64,000 bases of DNA, from NCBI RefSeq assembly GCF_002836205.1, contig NZ_PJBE01000010.1, positions 1 to 64,000 of the forward strand, given 5' to 3'. Position 1 is the first letter of the stretch. Each line of letters starts with the position of its first letter. Below, piece after piece: positions 55,009 to 64,000 of the stretch. The position numbers and the translations under genes were made by a program. The notes beneath the pieces are model-generated. The model made no database searches. It saw nothing but the letters and a program-made list of their open reading frames with translations, and was not told where the DNA came from. The stretch is from Shewanella sp. Choline-02u-19 (GTDB lineage: Bacteria > Pseudomonadota > Gammaproteobacteria > Enterobacterales > Shewanellaceae).

Positions 55009-56199
55009 TTATTTGCTCCTGATGGTTAAGGTGCTAGTGACTTCTGATTCACCGCTATTCATTGCGCCACCATCGAGCTTATATGAGCGAGAGATTATCT
55101 CTTTAAACTTTTCAATCTGATCGTAGCTTTTGGCCTTAACCTGCATGCGGATCTCGCTGCGACTACTGTCGAAGCGTAATGAGGTGGGTTTTAAATCCGT
55201 GACTTGAGCAAATGCGACTTTTGTACCTTCTAGCATCGCAAAAAATTCACTACCACTGCCGCCGCCCTGCATCTTGCGAACATAGCTTTCCATTTGAGCC
55301 CGTAAATTAACGACTCGAGAACTGCCCGGAACCACTTGCTTATAGATCTGTTCACTTTGTAGCTTTACGGCATCAGCTTTGGCATTCATCTGATGAATGT
55401 TGAGCCCTTTGTTTACCAGAGCCAATATCACAACCACGGCAAATACAACGGCGGCATTGCGCCATAAACTCAAATGTTTACCATATTCGCGTTTAGGCTG
55501 ATAAACCCCTGACAGTAAATTCATTGGGGCATTCAGTATACCCCGAGCCAAAACCAGCATAGGGAGGTCGAGTGGCTGCTCTTTAATATCAACACCCGTC
55601 AACGTTAATTCGGTATAGCCTGCGACAGTGGTGGTGTTTGCGCTATCAGGTAACAATTGTGGTAAAGCCACATCTAACCAGTCTTTATTAAGGCTAACAC
55701 CACTGCTTTCGCCTGTTCTAAGCAGAATATCTTGCCCAAAAGTAATAGCGGCCCAGTCACACTCTGCCAGCGGCAGTGCCAAACAATCAGGGACGATACA
55801 CTTGGCTTTAAGCCCAGCTTCAGCTAGCCATTCAATCCAATTTTGCATCTGTTCGTGTGCCACAACGGCAATACTGAGTGCGTCACCTTGGCGGGGGCCC
55901 ACCACAAAATGAAGCTCATCAACATCTTGAGCTAAATTTTCTTCCAGCATAAAAGGTAGCGCTTTAATCGCTTGGCGCTGACCCTTTTCTGGCAGGTCCA
56001 CTGCGGTCAATGTAATGCTAGAGGCCGGGACTAAAACGTCTACCGCACGGTTACCCGCTCTTTCAGTCAGAGTTGATAGCGCACTGGCGTCACTCAGTTC
56101 GCCAGAACCTATAATTTCTTGCTCCTGTTCAGACCAAACGAGCCACGAACATGGTTGCTCAAATGATTGCCCTAAACGGATGAATAATCTTTCACTCAC
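55009..56199 (-). CDS. gspL: type II secretion system protein L (GTG start)
   Basis: GspL links the cytoplasmic ATPase GspE to the inner-membrane platform. The 396-residue product has an actin-like cytoplasmic domain (residues 1 to about 235), one membrane helix (about 248-264) and a periplasmic ferredoxin-like domain. The start codon is GTG. It lies 44 bp after gspK and one base before gspM. Confidence 0.93.
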   Translation of the reverse strand: MSERLFIRLGQSFEQPCSWLVWSEQEQEIIGSGELSDASALSTLTERAGNRAVDVLVPASSITLTAVDLPEKGQRQAIKALPFMLEENLAQDVDELHFVVGPRQGDALSIAVVAHEQMQNWIEWLAEAGLKAKCIVPDCLALPLAECDWAAITFGQDILLRTGESSGVSLNKDWLDVALPQLLPDSANTTTVAGYTELTLTGVDIKEQPLDLPMLVLARGILNAPMNLLSGVYQPKREYGKHLSLWRNAAVVFAVVVILALVNKGLNIHQMNAKADAVKLQSEQIYKQVVPGSSRVVNLRAQMESYVRKMQGGGSGSEFFAMLEGTKVAFAQVTDLKPTSLRFDSSRSEIRMQVKAKSYDQIEKFKEIISRSYKLDGGAMNSGESEVTSTLTIRSK

Positions 56200-56243
56200 T
56201 GATCTGTCTCCACAAGTCTCTTTAACTCATTAAAGGACTGTTG

Positions 56244-57224
56244 TTATTTTTGTCCGCCAAACTGCCGGGATAACACTTCTAGCGTTTTGCTATCGCCTTT
56301 GAGCACACTTTCAAGCCTAAAGACGGCGTTATCAACTTTGGCTCCCGCTTGCAGTAGGAAATAGCTACTGGTCACACCAAAACTTGATTTAAGCTGTGCG
56401 TCACTGGCTAGGCCGGCGATAGAGGAGTTTTCCCAAAACTCGTCTATTTTTTCGTAGCCATCACCTGGGCGTTGGTTAATGATACTTTCAGCTTCACCCA
56501 CCGAAATTTTATTATCGAGCATGCCAGCAATCAGTGCCGCTTGCTCAACAGGGACCGTATTAACATTTAACACCATAGTGCTATTGCCCGGTACTGCACA
56601 CACATACGGCGCTATTTTCAGATAGATATCTTGGGTAAACCCCATCACCGCACGCAGTTCACTCTTATGGCTCAGCAAAGTATTAGCTGCACGATAAGGG
56701 ACATTACGCGCCTCATAGTCTGCATCTTCTGCACCGTAAGGCCCTGCAGTCGTATCCTCATCTATATAATCTTTTAAGGTTTGCGCTAAGCGCTCGGCCG
56801 CAAAGTCATCCATACCCAATGCCACTAATAAGCCTTTAAATTGCACTGCGGGCAAAGGTAATTTGGGCTGACCGTTTTCTACTGTCTTAGTCGTCTGTGA
56901 TAATGCATTCAGGTTAAAACATGACTGCATATCACTTATTTTACCGGCGATCTCCCCATTCTCTGCTGGAAAAATCACATCGGCTTGCGCCCAGTACTGT
57001 TGCATATGCACAGTATCAGAGTCTTCTAAATCTTGTTTTAAGACCTTCTTCGCGATCTCTTCAGCCGAGATGGCATACCAAAAAGCTTGATCGTATTGCG
57101 CCAAATTAATGGTGCGCCTAACGGATATCTGGTTTCTAGAGGTTATCTTGGTCGCCACTATTGCCACTATTGCTACAATCAATAATACGACAATGAGTGC
57201 GACTCCACGCTGCTTAGTCCGCAT
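56244..57224 (-). CDS. gspK: type II secretion system minor pseudopilin K
   Basis: GspK is the large tip pseudopilin that caps the pseudopilus with GspI and GspJ. The 326-residue product has the prepilin-like start KQRG/VALIVVLLIVAIVA and lacks the usual glutamate at +5, which is normal for GspK. A large globular domain follows, with calcium-type acidic segments (DYIDEDTTAG) and SAM-like helix-hairpin segments. Two bases separate it from gspJ. Confidence 0.94.
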   Translation of the reverse strand: MRTKQRGVALIVVLLIVAIVAIVATKITSRNQISVRRTINLAQYDQAFWYAISAEEIAKKVLKQDLEDSDTVHMQQYWAQADVIFPAENGEIAGKISDMQSCFNLNALSQTTKTVENGQPKLPLPAVQFKGLLVALGMDDFAAERLAQTLKDYIDEDTTAGPYGAEDADYEARNVPYRAANTLLSHKSELRAVMGFTQDIYLKIAPYVCAVPGNSTMVLNVNTVPVEQAALIAGMLDNKISVGEAESIINQRPGDGYEKIDEFWENSSIAGLASDAQLKSSFGVTSSYFLLQAGAKVDNAVFRLESVLKGDSKTLEVLSRQFGGQK

Positions 57225-57226
57225 CG

Positions 57227-57955
57227 TTAAGTCCCTTTACCGTTATTGCCCGAACCATTACCCGTGTCTTCTTTTTCTTTGTCTTTTTCTGTGTCGTTAT
57301 TGTTATTACCGCCGTTATTATTGCTCGAGTTACTGCCCGCTGGGGCCCCTAACGGCAATAGAAACTTACGCTGAACTTTGCCTAAATCTTCAAATTCAAT
57401 TTCCATGGCTATCGCCTTGGGTAATTTGGTAGCGTCGGTTTTTCGTTCCCACTTATCGTCGCTAAAGAAAGCATACTCAACAGAAATAACCTTTTCCATT
57501 ATCACCGTTTTTATCGGTTCAGCGCCAATTTCAGGCTCTGGATAGGGGTAATACCAACGCTGTAACTGTCCCTCTATCACTACGTAGGCTACCGACTGTA
57601 GGCTGCCTCGAGGCAATAGACCATCAGGGTTTAACCAACCCAAACGGAAAAACACTAGCGACTCAGATTCTGAGTCGAGCATGTTGTCACCGGTTTGAAA
57701 TACCGTGGTACCGCGACCGCCGTCAAGCAGCCTTGGCGTGCGAGCCACCATTTGGTTTAGATCACGCTCAATGATCCCAAAGCCTTGTTGCATCGCTTTT
57801 AACTTGCCAGCAAACTCACGCGTAACCGTGTCGTTTTGTAGCACTGTGTGCAGTACCGTATTGGCTGCCAGCCCTAACAAAGCAAAAATCGAAATAGCGA
57901 TCAACATCTCAAGCAGCGTAAAGCCACGATTAGATTTAGTCAGACTTGAGGACAT
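57227..57955 (-). CDS. gspJ: type II secretion system minor pseudopilin J with a low-complexity tail
   Basis: GspJ is a tip-complex pseudopilin. The 242-residue product has the prepilin signal SNRG/FTLLEMLIAISIFAL with Glu+5 and the usual globular domain to about residue 200. The last 40 residues are low complexity: asparagine/glycine/serine stretches and a charged EKDKEKED segment. This tail is unusual for GspJ. The gene overlaps the end of gspI by 20 bp. Confidence 0.93.
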   Translation of the reverse strand: MSSSLTKSNRGFTLLEMLIAISIFALLGLAANTVLHTVLQNDTVTREFAGKLKAMQQGFGIIERDLNQMVARTPRLLDGGRGTTVFQTGDNMLDSESESLVFFRLGWLNPDGLLPRGSLQSVAYVVIEGQLQRWYYPYPEPEIGAEPIKTVIMEKVISVEYAFFSDDKWERKTDATKLPKAIAMEIEFEDLGKVQRKFLLPLGAPAGSNSSNNNGGNNNNDTEKDKEKEDTGNGSGNNGKGT

Positions 57956-58307
57956 AACTGCTCACCTCGGCAATGACACGACCAAAGCGCTCATCGTCGC
58001 TGATGGTTATTCGTATCATTCTAAAATTATCATCCGTTGTCTTAACAACCTCTTTGCGCCAGTACCAATCTTTGCTCGCTAACCGCTCTTGGCCATCTTT
58101 ACGACCAATATCAGGAAACTTAGACTCTAAGCGGGCTTCAACCATTTGGTTATGCGCGACCCACTGTGCCATGGTGCGCTCTTCCAATATCGGCATATTA
58201 GCCATCTGCTCGCCTAAGCTTTTGGTAATCGATACCGCGGCAATAGAAAAAACCGCTAGCGCGACGATCACTTCGAGTAAGGTCATACCGCGTTGCTTAA
58301 TAAACAT
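57936..58307 (-). CDS. gspI: type II secretion system minor pseudopilin I
   Basis: GspI nucleates the GspI-J-K tip complex. The 123-residue product starts MFIKQRG/MTLLEVIVALAV with the prepilin cleavage site and Glu+5. The ATG at 58307 is chosen over a GTG two codons upstream. It lies 44 bp after gspH and overlaps gspJ by 20 bp. Confidence 0.93.
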   Translation of the reverse strand: MFIKQRGMTLLEVIVALAVFSIAAVSITKSLGEQMANMPILEERTMAQWVAHNQMVEARLESKFPDIGRKDGQERLASKDWYWRKEVVKTTDDNFRMIRITISDDERFGRVIAEVSSYVLKSD

Positions 58308-58351
58308 AAGCACTCACTCTGTTGCTTGCGCTTGAAAATGCTGGAAAATAA

Positions 58352-58945
58352 CTAGATATCATCTTCATGGTCCAATTTTAATCTACCCAGCACATCGCCA
58401 AACACAACCACTTCAATCTCTTTATTCATTTCATTTCGGGTGACGAAAGACAGTTCAAATGCACTCATTTCACCACTCGGGAATAGCAGGATTTGCGGTT
58501 CCGGATATTTCTTTTTGTCGTCCGCTGATGGCTCAATTAAAGGCTCATCGAACCAGCTGTCTTGTTCTTCATCTTCTTGCACTAGCGGCAAACCATCTAG
58601 AACAAGGTGTAACTCAAATCCAGGTTCCATTTGCCTTGCAGATAACAGCCGGTCTTGTTCTAAGGGCTTCCATTTACCGTCGTCGTAGTCGTAATAGACA
58701 TATTCATAACTGTCTTTTTCAACAACAATACCAATGAATTGACCGCTAAGTACCGTTTCATCTAACACCATCTCAGCTGACATCATAAATTGCACAGCCA
58801 GACGTTCGAGCGCTTTCTCTTGGCTTGCGCCGCCCATACTTAAAGTCACAGCCGAAGCGGCTAATCCCATCAGTAACACCACGAGCAACACCTCCATTAA
58901 GGTGAAGCCCGCTTGACGTGCTCGAACAATTCGTGACAATGTCAT
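58352..58945 (-). CDS. gspH: type II secretion system minor pseudopilin H
   Basis: GspH is a minor pseudopilin that joins the tip complex to the GspG filament. The 197-residue product has the prepilin signal RQAG/FTLMEVLLVVLLMG with Glu+5 at the end of a short basic leader. The ATG at 58945 comes one base after the gspG stop; an upstream in-frame start would overlap gspG by 70 bp and is rejected. Confidence 0.93.
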   Translation of the reverse strand: MTLSRIVRARQAGFTLMEVLLVVLLMGLAASAVTLSMGGASQEKALERLAVQFMMSAEMVLDETVLSGQFIGIVVEKDSYEYVYYDYDDGKWKPLEQDRLLSARQMEPGFELHLVLDGLPLVQEDEEQDSWFDEPLIEPSADDKKKYPEPQILLFPSGEMSAFELSFVTRNEMNKEIEVVVFGDVLGRLKLDHEDDI

Positions 58946-58946
58946 C

Positions 58947-59381
58947 TTATTGCAAGTTCTGCAGGTTCCAGTTACCGATATCATCTTCTGTACCAGCCTG
59001 GCCATCAGGCCCGACACTGAAGATATCTAACTTACCATTTTCACCTGGGCTTAAAAGCAGGTAATCATTGCGCCATGGATCTTGTGGTAAACGCTTAACA
59101 TAACCATCTTCGCGGTAGTTACGTGGCTCTGGCGACATCGTTGGCTTCTGCACTAACGCTTCTAAGCCCTGCTCTGTCGTTGGATAGATACTGTTGTCTA
59201 ACCGATACATATCTAACGCATTTTCTAGCGCGACAATGTCTGAAACCGCTTTTTGTTGATCAGCTTTATCTTTGTTACCCATTAAGTTAGGCACGACCAT
59301 CGAGGCTAAGATACCTAAAATAACGATAACGACCATCACTTCTAAAAGTGTAAAACCTTTTTGTTTACTACGAATTTGCAT
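58947..59381 (-). CDS. gspG: type II secretion system major pseudopilin G
   Basis: GspG builds the pseudopilus that pushes substrates through the secretin. The 144-residue product has KQKG/FTLLEVMVVIVILGI with Glu+5, and a C-terminal calcium-binding loop with GPDGQAGTEDDIGNW, conserved in the family. It lies 69 bp after gspF, and its greater spacing from the neighbours may reflect stronger translation of this most abundant component. Confidence 0.97.
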   Translation of the reverse strand: MQIRSKQKGFTLLEVMVVIVILGILASMVVPNLMGNKDKADQQKAVSDIVALENALDMYRLDNSIYPTTEQGLEALVQKPTMSPEPRNYREDGYVKRLPQDPWRNDYLLLSPGENGKLDIFSVGPDGQAGTEDDIGNWNLQNLQ

Positions 59382-59450
59382 TGAAAACTTCCTTTAACTG
59401 AATGACTTATATATCTCGCTATATGGCAATGCCAACATCGAAACTATTCG

Positions 59451-60674
59451 TTAACCACTGATCAGATTATTCAGCGCTAAAATTGGCTGAAGAATCGCTA
59501 ACACAATAAATAACACCACTGCGGCCATACTCACAACCAACATAGGTTCAAATACACCAAGTGCAATCGTGACATTTGACTCAAACTCCCGATCTTGGTT
59601 ATCTGCAGCCCGCTCCAACATCTGCTCGAGTTGACCACTTTTTTCACCAGAGCTAATCATATAGAGCATCATTGGCGGAAAAAGTTTAGTATTTGCTAAA
59701 GCAGCACCCAAACTTGTGCCCTCACGCACACGCGATGTGGCCTCTTCAACGGCCGCTTTAACTCTTACATTAATCAATACATCGCTAGCAATACGCATAG
59801 CATCAAGCAATGGCACCGAACTCGCTGCGAGGATACTCAAAGTACGAGCAAAACGAGCGGTATTTAAACTTTTACTGACCTTACTGACCACGGGAACACG
59901 CAATAACAGCGTATCGTATTTCATTCTATTGGCTGGCACCACGAGTAAGCGCTTCAATAACACAAACAGTCCGATAAGCAGCCCAAGAACAACCAGTCCA
60001 TAGTCTCGAATAAAATCAGAAGAGCTGATGAGTAACTCGGTAGTCCAAGGTAATGCTTGGCCCATGTGCTCAAACTGACCAACCACCTCAGGCACTACGG
60101 CTGCAAGCAAAATAGCAATCACACCCACTGCAACACACGTTAGGACAACAGGATAGATCATTGCTTGAGTCATTTTACTTTTGAGTTGCTGGCGACGCTC
60201 GGTATAGTCTGCAAGACGATTCAATACCACTTCTAAGTGACCAGACTTTTCACCTGATGCCACCATAGCGCGATAGAGCTCGTCAAAAATGTGGGGAAAC
60301 TCAGCCATCGAGTCAGCTAAGCTATAACCTTCAACAACACGTGAACGAACCGCCATAATCATACTGGCGAGGCGATCTTTTTCGCATTGTTGACCGACGG
60401 CTTTAAGGGCCTCTTCAATCGGTAAGCCCGCCGCCACTAACGTTGCAATTTGGCGAGTGATCAATGCCAGTTCAGACACTGATATTCCGCGCTTAAAAAA
60501 GCTCACTCCTGCCGATTTTGTTTTACTCTCTTTTTCGACCACTGGGGTTATTTCCAGTGGCATTAAACGTAGCTCTCTGAGCTGGCCTCGGGCATGCCTT
60601 GCAGTGTCTGCTTCAACAACGCCTTTTTGTTGCTTGCCGGCTTTATCTAATGCTTTGTATTCAAATGCTGGCAC
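59451..60674 (-). CDS. gspF: type II secretion system inner-membrane protein F
   Basis: GspF is the polytopic inner-membrane platform protein. The 407-residue product has two repeated cytoplasmic helical domains (each with the GEKSGxLE signature, around residues 137 and 340) and three membrane helices near 172-195, 222-242 and 375-400. It lies three bases after gspE. Confidence 0.96.
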   Translation of the reverse strand: MPAFEYKALDKAGKQQKGVVEADTARHARGQLRELRLMPLEITPVVEKESKTKSAGVSFFKRGISVSELALITRQIATLVAAGLPIEEALKAVGQQCEKDRLASMIMAVRSRVVEGYSLADSMAEFPHIFDELYRAMVASGEKSGHLEVVLNRLADYTERRQQLKSKMTQAMIYPVVLTCVAVGVIAILLAAVVPEVVGQFEHMGQALPWTTELLISSSDFIRDYGLVVLGLLIGLFVLLKRLLVVPANRMKYDTLLLRVPVVSKVSKSLNTARFARTLSILAASSVPLLDAMRIASDVLINVRVKAAVEEATSRVREGTSLGAALANTKLFPPMMLYMISSGEKSGQLEQMLERAADNQDREFESNVTIALGVFEPMLVVSMAAVVLFIVLAILQPILALNNLISG

Positions 60675-60677
60675 TGA

Positions 60678-62249
60678 TTATTCCTCGCGAGTGACACGCA
60701 GCACTTCTTCAAGGGTGGTTTTCCCTGCAAGCACTTTACTCATACCGTCATGACGAATACTCGGCACGGTTTTGCGAATATGTTTCTCTATCGCTAGCTC
60801 TCCGCGACCGGTATGGATTAATTCACGGACATGATCATCGACAATGAGCAGCTCATGGATACCGGTACGGCCACGGTAGCCATTATGGCCACAGATCTGA
60901 CAGCCTTTAGCACGGTAGATTGTACGTGGGTCATCAAATGCAATACCCAGTAGCTCTCTTTCACGCTCGTCGGGTACATGTTCTTCTTTACAGTGCTTAC
61001 ATAAGGTTCTGATCAATCGCTGTGCGAGCACGCCCAACAAACTCGACGAAACAAGGAAAGGTTCAACACCCATATCTTGTAACCGCGTAATAGAACCAGA
61101 TGCAGTATTCGTATGCAGTGTTGATAGCACCATGTGACCGGTTAACGAAGCTTGTACGGCAATTTGCGCCGTTTCAAGATCTCGAATTTCACCAATCATG
61201 ACCACATCAGGATCTTGACGCAAAATAGCGCGCAGACCACGAGCAAAAGTCATATCAACCTTGGTGTTTACTTGCGTTTGACCAATACCCTCTAACTCAT
61301 ATTCGATAGGATCTTCGACGGTTAGAATATTGGTATCAACTGAATTGAGTTCGGTTAAGCCTGCATACAAGGTGGTACTTTTACCAGAACCAGTGGGCCC
61401 GGTGACCAAGATAATACCGTGGGGCCTGCGGATTAACTCATCGAATTTGACACGAACAGCTTCTGTCATTCCCAGCTGAACCAGATCTAAATTGCCAGCA
61501 TTTTTATCGAGTAAACGCAGTACTACACGTTCGCCATGGCTTGATGGCATAGTCGATACACGTACATCAACGGCTCGACCAGCAATACGCAATGAAATAC
61601 GACCATCTTGCGGGACGCGTTTTTCTGCAATATCTAATCGCGCCATTACCTTAATACGCGACACTAATAGTGACGATAGTTTGCGGTTAGGCTTTAGGAC
61701 TTCTTTTAAGATACCGTCAACGCGGAAACGCACAACAAGTTGCTTTTCATAGGTTTCGATATGGATATCGGAAGCTTCTTCTTTAATCGCTTCAGACAAG
61801 AGCGCGTTGATCAATTTAATGATCGGCGCATCATCGTCACCCTCAAGCAGATCCTCTGTTTGAGGTAGCTCTTCTGCGATGGTAAACAAGTCCATCTCGT
61901 TACCAATATCTTCCATCATTTGCTGCGCTTCTGATGAATTGGCTTGATACGCTTGGGTTAAGCGTGTTTCAAACGCAATATCCTCTAGCTTGACCAGTGG
62001 TAACGACTTGCCACTATAACGACGAGCCTCCAGCAGCGCCGATAACGGGGTGCCGTTGGTATGGTAAAGCGATAAAACGCCATGTTCATCTTTATCTAAT
62101 GCAGCGTTGAATCGATGCGCAAATGCAAAGGGCAACCGCTCTTTGCTCGTCGAGTGAAAGACTTCGTCAGCTTCTGCTTCAGACACTAGCCCAAGCTCAT
62201 TCGATACTTGTGCTAGTTCATCATCTGCTTGGATCTTATTATCACTCAT
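60678..62249 (-). CDS. gspE: type II secretion ATPase GspE
   Basis: GspE is the hexameric ATPase that powers pseudopilus growth. The 523-residue product has Walker A GPTGSGKST near residue 280, an Asp box, Walker B DPDVVMIGEIRD near 345, and the tetracysteine zinc site (CKHC ... CQIC) near 400-440. The ATG at 62249 overlaps the gspD end by eight bases and is preferred over an upstream in-frame start in gspD. Confidence 0.97.
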   Translation of the reverse strand: MSDNKIQADDELAQVSNELGLVSEAEADEVFHSTSKERLPFAFAHRFNAALDKDEHGVLSLYHTNGTPLSALLEARRYSGKSLPLVKLEDIAFETRLTQAYQANSSEAQQMMEDIGNEMDLFTIAEELPQTEDLLEGDDDAPIIKLINALLSEAIKEEASDIHIETYEKQLVVRFRVDGILKEVLKPNRKLSSLLVSRIKVMARLDIAEKRVPQDGRISLRIAGRAVDVRVSTMPSSHGERVVLRLLDKNAGNLDLVQLGMTEAVRVKFDELIRRPHGIILVTGPTGSGKSTTLYAGLTELNSVDTNILTVEDPIEYELEGIGQTQVNTKVDMTFARGLRAILRQDPDVVMIGEIRDLETAQIAVQASLTGHMVLSTLHTNTASGSITRLQDMGVEPFLVSSSLLGVLAQRLIRTLCKHCKEEHVPDERERELLGIAFDDPRTIYRAKGCQICGHNGYRGRTGIHELLIVDDHVRELIHTGRGELAIEKHIRKTVPSIRHDGMSKVLAGKTTLEEVLRVTREE

Positions 62250-64000
62250 CAGCTGAATCTTTATCAATATCAGTTGCGGTTTCTGCCTTTGCGGCCTCAG
62301 CAGCATCTTCAGCCGCTTGTGCTTTTTCTGCGTCAGTATTTTTATTCTCAGAAATACTCTTTAAAGCAGCATCTGTTTGGCGCATCTTAGTATCTAGCCC
62401 TTTACCGTCTTTATAACGATTCAGCACTTCGTTCACTTCATCGGGCAGATATGCCTCTTGATCCCATTCTTCCAGAACTGGCACATTAGAATCTGGCATC
62501 AAGTTAACACCACGCTCTTGTTGCTCAAGTTGCAGCGCACGGAAATAGTTGTACTTGCGACCTGCGATACCTTGCATGGTAATACCATCTCGAATAATCG
62601 TGGGCTTAATAAACACCATTAAGTTGGTCTTTTTCTTGCCGCTAGAAGATGACTTAAACAGATAACCAATAATCGGGAGGTCGCCCAAAAATGGTACTTT
62701 TTGTACGGACTCTTGCACTTCTTCTTTAATTAAACCACCCAGCACCACTATCTGACCTGAATCTGCCATGACAGTCGTGGTTAAACGGCGAGTGGCAAAC
62801 GTAACATCGACACCAGTTTTACCGTTAATGCCAGAGACTTCTTGCTCAATGGTTAGCTTAACCGCATTACCTTCGTTGATCTGAGGAAGCACTTTTAGCT
62901 TAACACCGACCTCTTTACGTTCAACGGTTTGAAATGGGTTACTGTTACCATTACTTGAATTCTGGCTACCGGTAAGGATCGGTACTTCATCGCCCACTAT
63001 GAAAGTTGCTTCTTGGTTATCAAGTGTAGTAATAGAAGGCGTTGAAAGTACATTTGACTTGGTATCGCTCGACACAGCTTGGATTAGCGCGCCAAAGTCG
63101 CCCATTGCCACGCCCCAAGCCATACCATTCACTTTGCCTAAAGCTTGTGCCAGCAAGGTGATATCACCTTTTGTATCAGGATTATCAGTACAGGTTTGAT
63201 TAATTCCAGAGCCGGTACATGTTTGCGATGCTTTCTCTGGTTGTGCTTGCCAAACACCGGCACCAATTTCGCCAATGGTAGGGCCTAAGTTGTTAAACTG
63301 TGTTCCACCGCCTGCAGCCGTTGCCCACTGCACACCAAAACCAACATCGTCGCCTTCGCCGACTTCAACAATAATGGCTTCAACCAGTACTTGAGCACGG
63401 CGAATATCTAACTGATTGATCACGCTTTCAATCGTGCGCATTTGGTCAGGTTCAGCACTAATAACCAACGCATTGGTATCGTTATGCGCCATAATATTGA
63501 TTTCGTTACGGCGCTTCTTAGTACCTTGAGCTGCGCCACCTTTGTCGTCCACCAGTTGTTCAGCGAAACCAGTTAACACTTCAACTAAATCCTCAGCTTT
63601 AGCGTAATGTAGATAACGTACCTTGGTATTGCCCGTGCTCGCTTGCTCAGCATCTAATTGTCTAATTAACTTAACAACACGCTGACGGCTCTTTTCGTCA
63701 CCACTGACCAGAACGCCGTTAGTACGTTCATCAGCCACAACTTTAGGCGCTTGGCCTGGCATTTTGGCTTGATTAGCCGTTGAACGATAAAGAGTATCGA
63801 CGATACGGACAATTTCACCCGCTGAGGCAAATTCAAGTTTGACCACTTCAACAGCGGTGTCGCCCTGTTTATCAACGCGGCGCACAATTTCAACTAACTT
63901 ATTGACCACGGCAGCACGGCCCGAGATCATCAATACGTTTGATGGGTCGTAGTTCACTACGTTACCGCCACCGGCATTATCATTTAACTGACGTAGCAAT
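62242..64000 (-). CDS. gspD: type II secretion secretin GspD (5' end outside the window)
   Basis: GspD forms the outer-membrane channel. The 585 residues visible are the C-terminal part: N-terminal-type repeats with VLMISGRAAVVNKLVEIVRR and VLVSGDEKSRQRVVKLIRQL, then the secretin domain (VPFLGDLPIIGYLFKSSSSG and NLMVFIKPTII near 430-460) and a final S-domain-like stretch. The tail of about 50 residues is rich in alanine, glutamate and aspartate. The beginning of the gene, with its signal peptide, lies beyond base 64000. It overlaps gspE by eight bases. Confidence 0.96.
   Translation of the reverse strand, partial: LLRQLNDNAGGGNVVNYDPSNVLMISGRAAVVNKLVEIVRRVDKQGDTAVEVVKLEFASAGEIVRIVDTLYRSTANQAKMPGQAPKVVADERTNGVLVSGDEKSRQRVVKLIRQLDAEQASTGNTKVRYLHYAKAEDLVEVLTGFAEQLVDDKGGAAQGTKKRRNEINIMAHNDTNALVISAEPDQMRTIESVINQLDIRRAQVLVEAIIVEVGEGDDVGFGVQWATAAGGGTQFNNLGPTIGEIGAGVWQAQPEKASQTCTGSGINQTCTDNPDTKGDITLLAQALGKVNGMAWGVAMGDFGALIQAVSSDTKSNVLSTPSITTLDNQEATFIVGDEVPILTGSQNSSNGNSNPFQTVERKEVGVKLKVLPQINEGNAVKLTIEQEVSGINGKTGVDVTFATRRLTTTVMADSGQIVVLGGLIKEEVQESVQKVPFLGDLPIIGYLFKSSSSGKKKTNLMVFIKPTIIRDGITMQGIAGRKYNYFRALQLEQQERGVNLMPDSNVPVLEEWDQEAYLPDEVNEVLNRYKDGKGLDTKMRQTDAALKSISENKNTDAEKAQAAEDAAEAAKAETATDIDKDSADE

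Overview
The window is core chromosome of a marine gammaproteobacterium, almost certainly Shewanella. The evidence is the gene order (type II secretion operon, yrfG, nudE-cysQ, selD-mnmH, fabR/desaturase, trmA, murI, rrn, murB-birA-coaA, tufB, secE-nusG, rplKAJL-rpoBC, str-S10-spc-alpha), the protein sequences and the E. coli-like rrn promoters. I see no prophage, insertion sequence, CRISPR array or defence island. This is mostly a well-known region, and the points of interest are regulatory structures, gene conversion and a few unusual proteins.

Region 1 (1-32.6 kb, almost all on the minus strand) is the translation and transcription block. Read in the direction of transcription from 32.6 kb it runs: tRNA-Thr, tRNA-Tyr, tRNA-Gly, tuf copy 2, secE-nusG, rplK-rplA, rplJ-rplL-rpoB-rpoC, then rpsL-rpsG-fusA-tuf copy 1, then the S10 operon (rpsJ to rpsQ), the spc operon (rplN to rpmJ) and the alpha operon (rpsM to rplQ). 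In E. coli the rif and str-S10-spc-alpha clusters are far apart; here they abut with 190 bp between rpsL and rpoC. I could place sigma70-type promoters before rpsL, rpsJ, rplJ, rplK, secE and the tRNA cluster, an attenuator-like leader before rpsJ, and an rplL-rpoB attenuator. The two tuf genes are identical over about 1.1 kb including their terminators and diverge only at their 5' ends.

Region 2 (32.8-35.8 kb) holds coaA on the plus strand, convergent with murB-birA on the minus strand. About 730 bp with no recognisable gene follows.

Region 3 (36.5-42.7 kb, minus strand) is one complete rRNA operon: tandem promoters P1/P2, boxA, 16S, tRNA-Ile, tRNA-Ala, 23S, 5S, tRNA-Asp, terminator.

Region 4 (42.9-53.7 kb) is a mixed-strand housekeeping stretch. 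It carries a two-helix membrane protein with an RRM domain, murI, trmA, fabR divergent from a fatty-acid desaturase with a perfect 18-bp palindrome on the desaturase promoter, selD-mnmH (2-selenouridine in tRNA), an LplT-like transporter with an extra C-terminal domain, nudE-cysQ and yrfG.

Region 5 (53.7-64 kb, minus strand) is the type II secretion operon gspD (5' end outside the window) through gspN, tightly packed and ending in a bidirectional terminator shared with yrfG.
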